Position numbers and translations under genes: made by a program
Shown: in pieces, positions 16,371 through 23,015 of the stretch
How the letters are laid out: each line of letters starts with the position of its first letter
Position numbering within the stretch: the first letter of the stretch is position 1
The notes under the pieces: model-generated
What the model was told of the DNA's origin: nothing
The model's input: the letters and a program-made list of their open reading frames with translations, nothing else
Database searches by the model: none
NCBI GenBank assembly: GCA_016212705.1
Contig: JACREU010000071.1
Coordinates: forward strand, 1 to 34,833
DNA: 34,833 bases
Direction of reading: 5' to 3'
DNA from: Deltaproteobacteria bacterium
GTDB taxonomy: Bacteria > Desulfobacterota > GWC2-55-46

Positions 16371-17630
16371 TCAGACAAGTTCGACAACATGAGCGACCCT
16401 GGCGTTTACTCCGTACTTATGCAGTCCGTCCCTGAGCTGGACAATGCACCCTGGGCAGGCCGTGGCGACGATATCCGCGCCAGAAGCCCTGATCGACTCG
16501 ATCTTGCGTTCGGTTATTTCGATAGAGAGGTCGTAATTGACGATAGAGAGACCGCCGCCGAGGCCGCAACAACTGCACGGGAAGGCCATCTCTTTGAAGG
16601 TTATATCCTTATTGGATTTCAAAAGCTCCCTCGGCTCGTTCCTGACACCCTGCGCTCTGTTAAGATGGCACGGGTCGTGGTATGTGACGAGCTTGCCTCC
16701 GGTCTCCTTGCCCGCGCTCCTGTATTTAAGGACATTCACGAGGAGCGCGTTGATGTCGATGACCTTGGCCGAGAAGGCCTCTATCCTCTTTTTAAGCTCG
16801 GGGGCGGCCGACAATACGTCCGCGAACATGTGTTTGAGGCCGTGGCCGCAGGTGGCGCAGGAAGTCGTTATATAGTCGCACTCGAAAGACTCGAAGACCT
16901 CGATGTTCTTTAGGGCCATCTGCCTCGCCATCGCCGCGTCGCCGGAGGCGAAGGCCGGCATCCCGCAACATACCTGGCCAGCTGGTACGAACACATCGGC
17001 CCCGGCCTTCTTTAAAACTTCGATGGAGGCCTTGCCGACGCCCGGCATGAGGTAGTTGACCCCGCAACCGGCGTAAAAGGCGACCTTTAGCTGTCCTGTC
17101 TTTGCCGGCGCAGGCAGTCCCCTCGCCTCACTCGTCTCAAGGAAGAACTGCCTTGCCAGAGGCGGGAGCAACCTCCCCTTTCCTATGACCGGGAGAGAGA
17201 ATCGCGACAGCAACCCGCTCTCAAGCGTTCCGTCCTTGAATATGAGCCCCTGGAGGCGTGAGGCGATTTTGAGCGCCACGTCCATTATTCTTCCGGACTC
17301 AAGGAGGTTCTTGAATACGATGGAGGCAAACAACGGCGCGCCGAGTTTTTGCACGGCGTCGACCCTCGCGGCGTTGTATACGGCGACGGTATCCACGCCC
17401 TTGGGGCAGGTGTCCCTGCACGCGCCGCAGAGCGTGCATTCCTTGAGGTGCTTCAGATACGCCTCGCTCATCTCTATCGCGCCGCCCATGCAGGCGTCGA
17501 TGAGGGTGAGCTTTCCCCTCGCGCACGCGGTCTCCCTGCCGAGCACGCGGAACGTCGGGCAGACCGACCTACAGGCGCCGCACTTTACGCATTTTTCCAA
17601 TTCTTCTTTTAGCTCGACGAGCTTTCTCAT
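16371..17630 (-). CDS. glcF: Glycolate (or D-lactate) oxidase iron-sulfur subunit
   Basis: Electron-transfer subunit that takes electrons from the FAD subunit GlcD towards the quinone pool. Two 4Fe-4S ferredoxin motifs lie near the N-terminus: CVKCGACRSVC (Cys about 14, 17, 20, 24) and CTLCGACRDTC (about 65, 68, 71, 75). Two cysteine-rich CCG domains follow, with YAGCGVNYL, QVCCGMPAF, TYHDPCHLNRAQG and CSCCGLGGG. The 419 residues match GlcF. It begins in an ATGA overlap with glcD. The GlcE subunit is absent, which is common when this pair oxidises D-lactate or other 2-hydroxy acids, so the substrate is uncertain. Confidence 0.92.
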   Translation of the reverse strand: MRKLVELKEELEKCVKCGACRSVCPTFRVLGRETACARGKLTLIDACMGGAIEMSEAYLKHLKECTLCGACRDTCPKGVDTVAVYNAARVDAVQKLGAPLFASIVFKNLLESGRIMDVALKIASRLQGLIFKDGTLESGLLSRFSLPVIGKGRLLPPLARQFFLETSEARGLPAPAKTGQLKVAFYAGCGVNYLMPGVGKASIEVLKKAGADVFVPAGQVCCGMPAFASGDAAMARQMALKNIEVFESFECDYITTSCATCGHGLKHMFADVLSAAPELKKRIEAFSAKVIDINALLVNVLKYRSAGKETGGKLVTYHDPCHLNRAQGVRNEPRELLKSNKDITFKEMAFPCSCCGLGGGLSIVNYDLSIEITERKIESIRASGADIVATACPGCIVQLRDGLHKYGVNARVAHVVELV

Positions 17631-19054
17631 TGCGTCTGTTTTCCAGCTACCGCGAATTCTGCCTTTTCAGGCCCCTTCGCTTTCGGGAATATCTTTCCGG
17701 GGTTCAAGATGCCCTTCGGGTCGAGTGTGGCCTTTATCCGCTTCATCGCGTCGATTACCGCGGGGCCGAGTTCCATCTCTATGAACCTTGATTTCGTCGT
17801 GCCTACGCCGTGTTCCCCGGAGATGGTGCCGTGGAGCCTCAATGTCAGCCTGAAGACCTCGACGACGGCGTCTTCCGCTGAGGCCGCCTCAACGGCGTTC
17901 TTTTTATCATACATCACGTTCACATGGATGTTGCCGTCGCCGGCGTGCCCGAAACAGGCGATGAGGAGGTTATGTCTTTTTGATATCTCCTCTATCCCCG
18001 CGATGAGGTCGGGTATCGACGCCCTCGGTACGACTACATCCTCGTTAATCTTATCAGGCCTTATCTTGTGTAACGAAGGCGATATGGCCCTGCGCGCCTT
18101 CCATAAATCCTTTACCTCGTACTTATCGGTCGCGGCCCTTACTGACGAGGCATTGTTCTCCAGGCATATCCTTTCGATCGTCACAGTCTCTTTCTCAACG
18201 GAATCGGCGCCGCCGTCGGCCTCTATCAGGAGGATTGCCCCGGCCCCTGAAAAATCCATCTTCGCGTGCTCTTCGACTACCTTTATACAGGCCGAGTCAA
18301 TGAACTCGAGCGTAGACGGCACGACCTTCGCCCTGATGACGGCGGAGACCGCCTTTGCCGCGTCCTTTATGTCGGGGAAGAGCGCGAGGAGCGTCTTCGT
18401 CGTCTCCGGTTTAGGCAACAGTCTTAAACGCGCCTTTGTGACTATCCCTAATGTGCCTTCTGAGCCGACGAGGAGGCGCGTAAGGTCGTAGCCGACCACA
18501 CCCTTCGCGGTCGCCACCCCCGTATCTATTATCTCGCCTGTCGGGAGCACGGCTTGAAGCCCGAGCACATAGTCGCGCGTAACGCCGTACTTGACGGCGC
18601 GCGGCCCTCCGGCGCACTCGGCGATGTTGCCGCCTATTGTAGAAAATTTAAGGCTCGTCGGGTCCGGCGGGTAGAAGAGCCCGAGTTTTTCGACCTCGTT
18701 TTGCAATTCCCATGTGACGACGCCCGGCTCGACGATGGCGGTCAGGTTTTCCGCGTCTATCTCGATTATCTTCCTCATCCTTTCGGTTGAGACGACGACC
18801 CCGCCGTCAACGGGCAAGGACCCGCCTGAGAAACCCGTTCCAGCGCCCCTCGGTATAACCGGGAAGCCTTCGGAGTTCGCCATCTTGAGTATCAGGGAGA
18901 TCTCTTCCGCGCTGGACGGGAATACGACGGCGTCCGGCATATAAGACGAGTTCGTGGCGTCGTAGGCGTAGCAGAGGAGGTCTTCCATCGCAAACGTTGC
19001 GTTCGCCTCCCCGACTATCCGTTTAAGCTCTCTTTTGACGGTCTCGCTAAGCAT
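17627..19054 (-). CDS. glcD: Glycolate (or D-lactate) oxidase FAD subunit
   Basis: FAD-linked oxidase of the vanillyl-alcohol oxidase fold that oxidises a 2-hydroxy acid to the 2-keto acid. The FAD-binding region carries PVIPRGAGTGFSGGSLP (about 74-90), followed by STIGGNIAECAGGPRAVKYG and the GSEGTLGIVT motif. The C-terminal part has CFGHAGDGNIHVNV and the GEHGVGTTKSRF segment that are typical of GlcD and D-lactate dehydrogenases. The 475-residue length is normal. The ATG at 19054 has GAGGAG 5 nt upstream and a near-consensus promoter further up. It is translationally coupled to glcF. Confidence 0.94.
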   Translation of the reverse strand: MLSETVKRELKRIVGEANATFAMEDLLCYAYDATNSSYMPDAVVFPSSAEEISLILKMANSEGFPVIPRGAGTGFSGGSLPVDGGVVVSTERMRKIIEIDAENLTAIVEPGVVTWELQNEVEKLGLFYPPDPTSLKFSTIGGNIAECAGGPRAVKYGVTRDYVLGLQAVLPTGEIIDTGVATAKGVVGYDLTRLLVGSEGTLGIVTKARLRLLPKPETTKTLLALFPDIKDAAKAVSAVIRAKVVPSTLEFIDSACIKVVEEHAKMDFSGAGAILLIEADGGADSVEKETVTIERICLENNASSVRAATDKYEVKDLWKARRAISPSLHKIRPDKINEDVVVPRASIPDLIAGIEEISKRHNLLIACFGHAGDGNIHVNVMYDKKNAVEAASAEDAVVEVFRLTLRLHGTISGEHGVGTTKSRFIEMELGPAVIDAMKRIKATLDPKGILNPGKIFPKAKGPEKAEFAVAGKQTQ

Positions 19055-19090
19055 CAGGACTCCTCAACACGCAATGCTACTCCACCTTTT

Positions 19091-19118
19091 ATTATACTCC
19101 CAATTGAAAAAATATCAA
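19091..19118 (-). promoter_or_regulatory. sigma-70-type promoter of glcD-glcF
   Basis: On the minus strand a -35 TTGATA (19113-19118, five of six) and a perfect -10 TATAAT (19091-19096) are 16 nt apart. The start would be near 19084, about 30 nt upstream of glcD. Confidence 0.82.
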
Positions 19119-19298
19119 AACAGATGATGCAAGAGGGGTGACAGGAATTTTATTTTTGAAAAAGAGCAATTCGCTGATTGTTCGTTCGGGGCTCAGGCCT
19201 TTTGCGCCCTACCGGGCTTTTTTTCGACATGGGGCTTCGCTCCCGTCGCCCTCTCCCTCCCATTCGCTCGCCCCTTAGGGTGCTGTCGCGCCTTTTTA

Positions 19299-19370
19299 CT
19301 TCCCCGGCTCGCTCATTAGGCTTCCTCCCTTAAGGTCGCTCACCCCATGCCTGGGGAGTTTTGAAAAACA
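19299..19370 (+). repeat. dispersed repeat family 1, copy A
   Basis: Shares CTTCCCCGGCTCGCTC, a CTCCCTTA block, CCATGC and a terminal TTTTGAAAAAC block, in the same order, with the copy near the window end (34722-34790). It diverges more than the other two copies. A CCCTCTCCC hairpin follows at 19392. Confidence 0.6.
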
Positions 19371-19391
19371 AAAAAAACGCAGGAAGTTTTC

Positions 19392-19414
19392 CCCTCTCCC
19401 CTTGTGGGAGAGGG
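19392..19414. repeat. CCCTCTCCC/GGGAGAGGG hairpin
   Basis: A 9-bp perfect stem around CTTGT is followed by CCGGGGTGAGGG. Hairpins of the same style, with different pairs of CCCTCC-type arms, occur at 19536-19563, 34511-34531 and 34571-34591, always beside the family 1 repeats. Similar C/T-rich hairpin repeats are widespread in environmental genomes. Confidence 0.6.
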
Positions 19415-19535
19415 CCGGGGTGAGGGGGCCCTCGCCAGGCAGGCAAATTTGTAACGTACGGCAGGAGAATCGGTTACCCCGGAGACTCCGTATCGACTTT
19501 GGCCCTGCGCCGAGCAGTTCACCCTCCCCCTCCGT

Positions 19536-19563
19536 CCCCTCCCGTCGATTTGATGGGGAGGGG
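19536..19563. repeat. CCCCTCCC/GGGAGGGG hairpin
   Basis: An 8-bp perfect stem (19536-19543 with 19556-19563) closes a 12-nt loop. It lies immediately before inverted copy B of repeat family 1. Confidence 0.55.
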
Positions 19564-19590
19564 AAGTTAAGAGTGAAATTTTTGTTCTGT

Positions 19591-19690
19591 CTTTACAAAC
19601 ACACGGGCGCATGGCGGAGAGCGCATATAAGGGAGGCTGGAGCGAGCGAACGAGGAAGGAGAGGAAAAAAGCGCGTGGAGCGCGCAAAAA
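19591..19690 (-). repeat. dispersed repeat family 1, copy B (inverted)
   Basis: Read on the minus strand it contains GCGCGCTCC, TCGTTCGCTCGC, CTCCCTTA, GCGCTCTCCGCCATGCGCC and GTGTGTTTGTAAAGAC, in the same order as the copy at 34617-34790. The stretch GCGCTCTCCGCCATGCGCC is identical in both. Together with copy A it forms an inverted pair around about 220 nt. Confidence 0.7.
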
Positions 19691-19720
19691 GGCCTTGGGC
19701 AGAAGATTTTATTCCACCCA

Positions 19721-19809
19721 GTTGTCATTGCGAGCGCGGCGAAAATCTCATCTTTTAGCAAATCAAGCCCTTGAGATTGCTTCGTCGCAAAGCTCCTCGC
19801 AATGACAAC
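19721..19809. repeat. TTGTCATTGCGAG inverted-repeat element
   Basis: GTTGTCATTGCGAG (19721-19734) and its exact reverse complement (19796-19809) flank 61 nt that hold a second, weaker inverted pair around AAATCTCA and TGAGATT. Elements with GTCATTGCGAG ends are a known type of intergenic repeat in many bacteria. Here it lies just downstream of the AT-rich membrane-protein gene. Confidence 0.75.
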
Positions 19810-19818
19810 CAGTTACGA

Positions 19819-19837
19819 TTCAGGTTGCAAACCTGAA
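19819..19837. other. 8-bp hairpin after the AT-rich membrane gene
   Basis: TTCAGGTT (19819-19826) pairs with AACCTGAA (19830-19837) around a 3-nt loop, 16 nt after the gene's stop codon. On the minus strand no T-run follows, so a terminator role is doubtful. Confidence 0.45.
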
Positions 19838-19852
19838 ACCGTTGAAATTATT

Positions 19853-20287
19853 TTATACTCCTCCGGTTCTATATACAAAAAAAATAAGACTCCAAAAAAG
19901 TGATAAAAAACCGAATATGGCAGGATAAAATCTCCCCTCTGTAATTTTAGGTTGTTTGCCGATAAAAGAAAACAAAACCAGCCCTATAACTACCAGCGGC
20001 GCTATTAACATGAAAAACAATAAACTAACAAGTGGAAAAACAACAAAAGGCAGACTGACAGAAGCCGATAACCACAGCATGAACCTTCTAAAATTGTATT
20101 GTTTTACATCCAATGATTTGTACTCAAGAAAATTGTAGATGAACATCCCCGAAATAAACAAGAGATACAATACATATAATCCGATGGAATGGTGCCGCTC
20201 AAAAGTAATTTGATCTCCAAGCCAAAAAAATACACATACCTCGGCGATAGAGAAAAAAGCGGGAATATGTCTTAATCTCTTCATCAT
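19853..20287 (-). CDS. AT-rich predicted membrane protein of unknown function
   Basis: I do not recognise this 144-residue protein. It has four predicted membrane segments (about residues 11-25, 34-51, 70-108 as one or two long segments, and 121-138), short loops and a basic N-terminus (MMKRLRH). The base composition is visibly AT-rich, unlike every neighbouring gene, and AAA/AAT/TTT codons are common, which suggests recent acquisition. No clear ribosome binding site precedes either ATG (20287 or 20284). It lies downstream of the response regulator, where a sensor kinase would often be found, and next to repeat elements. The hydrophobic, frame-long pattern supports a real protein, but expression is uncertain. 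Confidence 0.6.
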   Translation of the reverse strand: MMKRLRHIPAFFSIAEVCVFFWLGDQITFERHHSIGLYVLYLLFISGMFIYNFLEYKSLDVKQYNFRRFMLWLSASVSLPFVVFPLVSLLFFMLIAPLVVIGLVLFSFIGKQPKITEGRFYPAIFGFLSLFWSLIFFVYRTGGV

Positions 20288-20343
20288 GCAGCCAATTGTT
20301 TTGTGAGGAGTAAGCAGGAAAAAAAGAACGAAAGAGGCCTGTC

Positions 20344-21015
20344 CTACTCCTCTTTCAGCACGTACCCCACGCCCCTTACGGTGTGGATGAGCTTTTTGGA
20401 GAAGTCTTTGGTGTCTATCTTGGAGCGGAGGTGGTTGATGTAGACGTCTACGACGTTAGTCTCGCTGTCAAAAGACTGGTCCCAGACATGCTCGGCGATG
20501 AGCGTCCTCGTAAGGACGCGGTTGGGGTTCCTGAGGAGATATTCGAGGAGCGCGTACTCCTTTACGGTCAACTCCACGTCGACCTCTCCCCTCTTGGCTC
20601 TCCGCGTCGCAGGGTCGAGGCTCAAGCCCGCGAACTTCAATACCGGAGTGCCGGAAACGCCCCGTCTCATGAGGACGCGCAGGCGCGCAAGGAGCTCCTC
20701 AAAGGCGAAGGGTTTGGTGAGATAGTCGTCGGCTCCGATGTTAAGCCCCTTGACCCTGTCCTCTACGGTATCGCGCGCGGTAAGGAGCAATACCGGGGCC
20801 TTTACGCCAGCGGTTTTCAGGTCTTTCAAGACCTCGAGCCCGCCCTTTTTCGGGAGCATGATGTCGAGTATTATGGCGTCATACTCGTTCACCTCGGCGT
20901 AGTGCTGGCCCTCTACGCCGTCCTCGCAGACGTCGACGGCGTAGCTCTCCTGCTCGAGCCCCCTCTTTATGAACGACGCCACCTTCTTCTCGTCCTCTAT
21001 TACAAGTATCCTCAT
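20344..21015 (-). CDS. OmpR/PhoB-family response regulator
   Basis: DNA-binding half of a two-component system. The receiver domain (about 1-115) has the acidic pair ED (7-8), the phospho-acceptor Asp in IILDIMLP (about 51), the LLLTARD threonine and the TKPF lysine (about 100). The C-terminal winged helix (about 125-220) shows LTVKEYALLEYLLRNPNRVL and ends TVRGVGYVLKEE, close to the CusR/QseB group. The length of 223 residues is standard. The ATG at 21015 follows AAGGG by 6 nt. No histidine kinase is found on either side, although partners usually follow directly; the space downstream holds an AT-rich orphan gene and repeats. It ends with TAG. Confidence 0.95.
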   Translation of the reverse strand: MRILVIEDEKKVASFIKRGLEQESYAVDVCEDGVEGQHYAEVNEYDAIILDIMLPKKGGLEVLKDLKTAGVKAPVLLLTARDTVEDRVKGLNIGADDYLTKPFAFEELLARLRVLMRRGVSGTPVLKFAGLSLDPATRRAKRGEVDVELTVKEYALLEYLLRNPNRVLTRTLIAEHVWDQSFDSETNVVDVYINHLRSKIDTKDFSKKLIHTVRGVGYVLKEE

Positions 21016-21145
21016 ACTCTACCCTTGCTACCCTGAGTGTATAATCGAACCAGCCCGGAAAGACGCCGACCGCTCTTGTCCGGCCTAACCATATTATATT
21101 TGCCGGGAAGATCAGTCAAAGGGTTTTTCAGGCGGTTAAAGGCTT

Positions 21146-22405
21146 TTAATTTAATTTTAACCAGGACGGAATGGTCTTCGCGCTCACCTTGCCCATGGCC
21201 ACGAGCGTAATATTCTCCTCTGCGAGGAGGTCGGAAGCCGCGCCCCTGATATCAGAGAGCTTTACGCCGTCTATACCCTTCACGATGTCCTTGACCGGCA
21301 CGACCTTGCCGAAAAATATTTCGTCTCTGGCGAGCTTCGTCATCCTGTTGTCGCTCGTCTCAAGCCCGAGGAGCATGCCGCCCTTAAGCTGTTCCTTCGC
21401 GTTCTTAAGCTCGGCCGCGGCGACGGTCTTCGGGAATTTTTTGAACTCCGAGAGTATGAGGTCTATGACGTCCCTGGAGCTCTCCTTCGAGGTCCCCGCG
21501 TATGCGATGAGCGAGCCCGCGTCCCTGCAGAGGCTCAAGTAAGTATAGACCGAGTAGGCGAGCCCCCTCTTCTCCCTGATCTCCTGGAAGAGGCGCGACG
21601 ACATGCCGCCGCCGAGGATGGTGTTAAGGAGATACACCTTGTACCTGTCCGGGTGCGGTTGAGGCGGGGTGGGCACTCCCAGACAGATATGGACCTGCTC
21701 GAGGTCCTTTTTAAAGAGCCTGGCGCCGGGGGAGCTGGGAGGCGCGGGTTCAGCCTCCCTTTTCGCCGCGCCCTTGAGAGAACCGAAGGTGGCCTCAAGC
21801 AACCTCGCCACCTTCCTGTGCCTGATCCCGCCTGCCGCGGTGATAAAGACGGTAGAGGGGTTGTAATGTTTCTTGAAATAGCCGAGTATCTCCGCTCTCG
21901 AAATTGACTTGATATTCGAGGCGGGCCCCAGAATGGAGGCCCCGAGCGGGTGGTCCTTCCAGAACCTCTCGGCGAAGAGGTCGTGTATGAGGTCGTCAGG
22001 CGTGTCCTCGACCATCTTTATCTCCTGGAGCACGACGAGCCGCTCCTTGTCCATCTCCTTCCTGTCGAACCTGGAGTTCATGAAGATGTCGGAGAGGAGG
22101 TCTATGGCGAGCGGGAGGTCTTTATTAAGGACCTTGACGTAGAAACAGGTGTATTCGCGCGAGGTGAAAGCGTTAAGGACCCCGCCGACGGATTCTATCT
22201 CGCGGGAGATGTCGAGCGCCGTCCTTTTTTCGGTGCCCTTGAAGAGGAGGTGTTCGATGAAGTGCGAGATGCCGTTAAGTTTTGAGGGCTCGTTCCTTGA
22301 GCCGGTGTTTACCCAGACGCCTATGGACGAGGACTCGACGTCCGGCATCTCCTCGGTTATGACGCTTATGCCGCTTCTGAGCTCCGTCTTCTGTATCCGG
22401 GACAT
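21146..22405 (-). CDS. M16-family zinc metallopeptidase
   Basis: Insulinase/processing-peptidase family protein. The inverted zinc motif HFIEH (His 48, Glu 51, His 52) is intact, and the third ligand Glu lies in the RLVVLQEIKMVEDTPDD region. The C-terminal M16 domain has LNTILGGGMSSRLFQEIREKRGLAYSVY, the conserved R/Y segment. The 419-residue length matches the single-chain bacterial type (like B. subtilis YmxG/MlpA). No signal peptide is apparent, so it may be cytosolic. A position immediately downstream of pnp is conserved in many bacteria. The ATG at 22405 is preceded by GGAAAG at about 10 nt. Confidence 0.93.
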   Translation of the reverse strand: MSRIQKTELRSGISVITEEMPDVESSSIGVWVNTGSRNEPSKLNGISHFIEHLLFKGTEKRTALDISREIESVGGVLNAFTSREYTCFYVKVLNKDLPLAIDLLSDIFMNSRFDRKEMDKERLVVLQEIKMVEDTPDDLIHDLFAERFWKDHPLGASILGPASNIKSISRAEILGYFKKHYNPSTVFITAAGGIRHRKVARLLEATFGSLKGAAKREAEPAPPSSPGARLFKKDLEQVHICLGVPTPPQPHPDRYKVYLLNTILGGGMSSRLFQEIREKRGLAYSVYTYLSLCRDAGSLIAYAGTSKESSRDVIDLILSEFKKFPKTVAAAELKNAKEQLKGGMLLGLETSDNRMTKLARDEIFFGKVVPVKDIVKGIDGVKLSDIRGAASDLLAEENITLVAMGKVSAKTIPSWLKLN

Positions 22406-22440
22406 CTGGTATACTTTCCAAGAAGGTATTTTAGCAGACT

Positions 22441-22531
22441 GCTCTCAAGTCCATCTGCTTTGTCGGCCTCAAAGCGCGTAACTGCGGCGTACAAAAAAGT
22501 ACGCCTCGCTTCCGGAGCTTTTTGAATAGCC
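22441..22531 (+). repeat. dispersed repeat family 2, copy 1
   Basis: A roughly 90-nt intergenic element. It starts GCTCTCAAGTCCATCTGC and ends GGAGCTTTTTGAATAGCC. In the middle GGCGTAC (22486-22492) pairs with GTACGCC (22499-22505) around AAAAAA. The inverted copy at 27926-28040 shares the start, centre and end in order. It lies between the pnp terminator and the M16 gene. Confidence 0.8.
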
Positions 22532-22557
22532 TGGACGTATTCAGCAGGCTTTTGAAA

Positions 22558-22586
22558 GTAAAAAAAACGGCCCCTTCCGGGGCCGT
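22558..22586 (-). terminator. Rho-independent terminator of pnp
   Basis: On the minus strand ACGGCCCC and GGGGCCGT (22567-22574 with 22579-22586) form an 8-bp stem with a UUCC-type loop, followed by eight T residues. It lies 12 nt after the stop of the pnp C-terminal part, so transcription appears to continue through the premature stop to this point. Confidence 0.92.
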
Positions 22587-22598
22587 CCGTTTTACCGT

Positions 22599-22952
22599 TT
22601 ACTTGCCTTCGTCGGGCTTATGCCCGATGGCCTCTTTCCTCGAAAGGCGGATCTTCCCGTCCCTGTCTATCTCAATGAGCTTGACCATTACCTCGTCGCC
22701 CTCCTTGAGGACGTCGCGGACGCTCTTTACGCGCTCTTCCGAGAGCTGGGAGATGTGGACGAGCCCCTCGGTGCCGGGGTAGAGCTCGACAAAGGCCCCG
22801 AAGTCCATTATCTTCTTCACCTTCCCCTTGTATATTGTCCCTATCTCGGGGTCCTGGGTGAGTCTCTTCACCATGTCGATGGCCTTCTGCGCGGCCTCAG
22901 AGTCGGTGGAGGCTATGTTGACCTTTCCGGTGTCGTCGATGTCGATCTTCAC
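22599..22952 (-). CDS. pnp: C-terminal fragment of polynucleotide phosphorylase (KH remainder and S1 domain)
   Basis: In the same frame as the main pnp gene and separated from it by one TAG codon at 23016-23018. The reading frame between the TAG and the first internal ATG (22952) encodes [19 protein letters not shown], which includes the GxxG loop of the KH domain. Translation restarting at 22952 would therefore produce only part of the KH domain plus the S1 RNA-binding domain ([20 protein letters not shown], then [13 protein letters not shown]). I see no ribosome binding site in front of 22952. The coding sequence remains intact to its normal end, with a proper terminator behind. This argues that the interruption is recent, is a sequence error, or is read through. 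Confidence 0.85.
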   Translation of the reverse strand: MKIDIDDTGKVNIASTDSEAAQKAIDMVKRLTQDPEIGTIYKGKVKKIMDFGAFVELYPGTEGLVHISQLSEERVKSVRDVLKEGDEVMVKLIEIDRDGKIRLSRKEAIGHKPDEGK

Positions 22953-23015
22953 GCCGGTCTCGAGTATGATGCCCTTTATGTTCTTGCCGCCGGGCCCGAT
23001 GACGTCCTTGATCCT

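Larger units (their letters stand above)
19119..19852. other. repeat-rich noncoding region of about 730 nt
   Basis: No convincing gene is present. The region holds a low-complexity C/T-rich stretch, two inverted copies of a dispersed repeat (19299-19370 and 19591-19690), two C/G-rich hairpins (19392-19414 and 19536-19563) and a TTGTCATTGCGAG inverted-repeat element (19721-19809). Short open frames across it follow the repeats and have no ribosome binding sites or family resemblance. Confidence 0.7.

Noticed and set aside
19119-19852. Several short open frames in the repeat-rich region
   Set aside because: They consist of repeat sequence, have biased Arg/Ser/Pro composition, and lack ribosome binding sites and family similarity.
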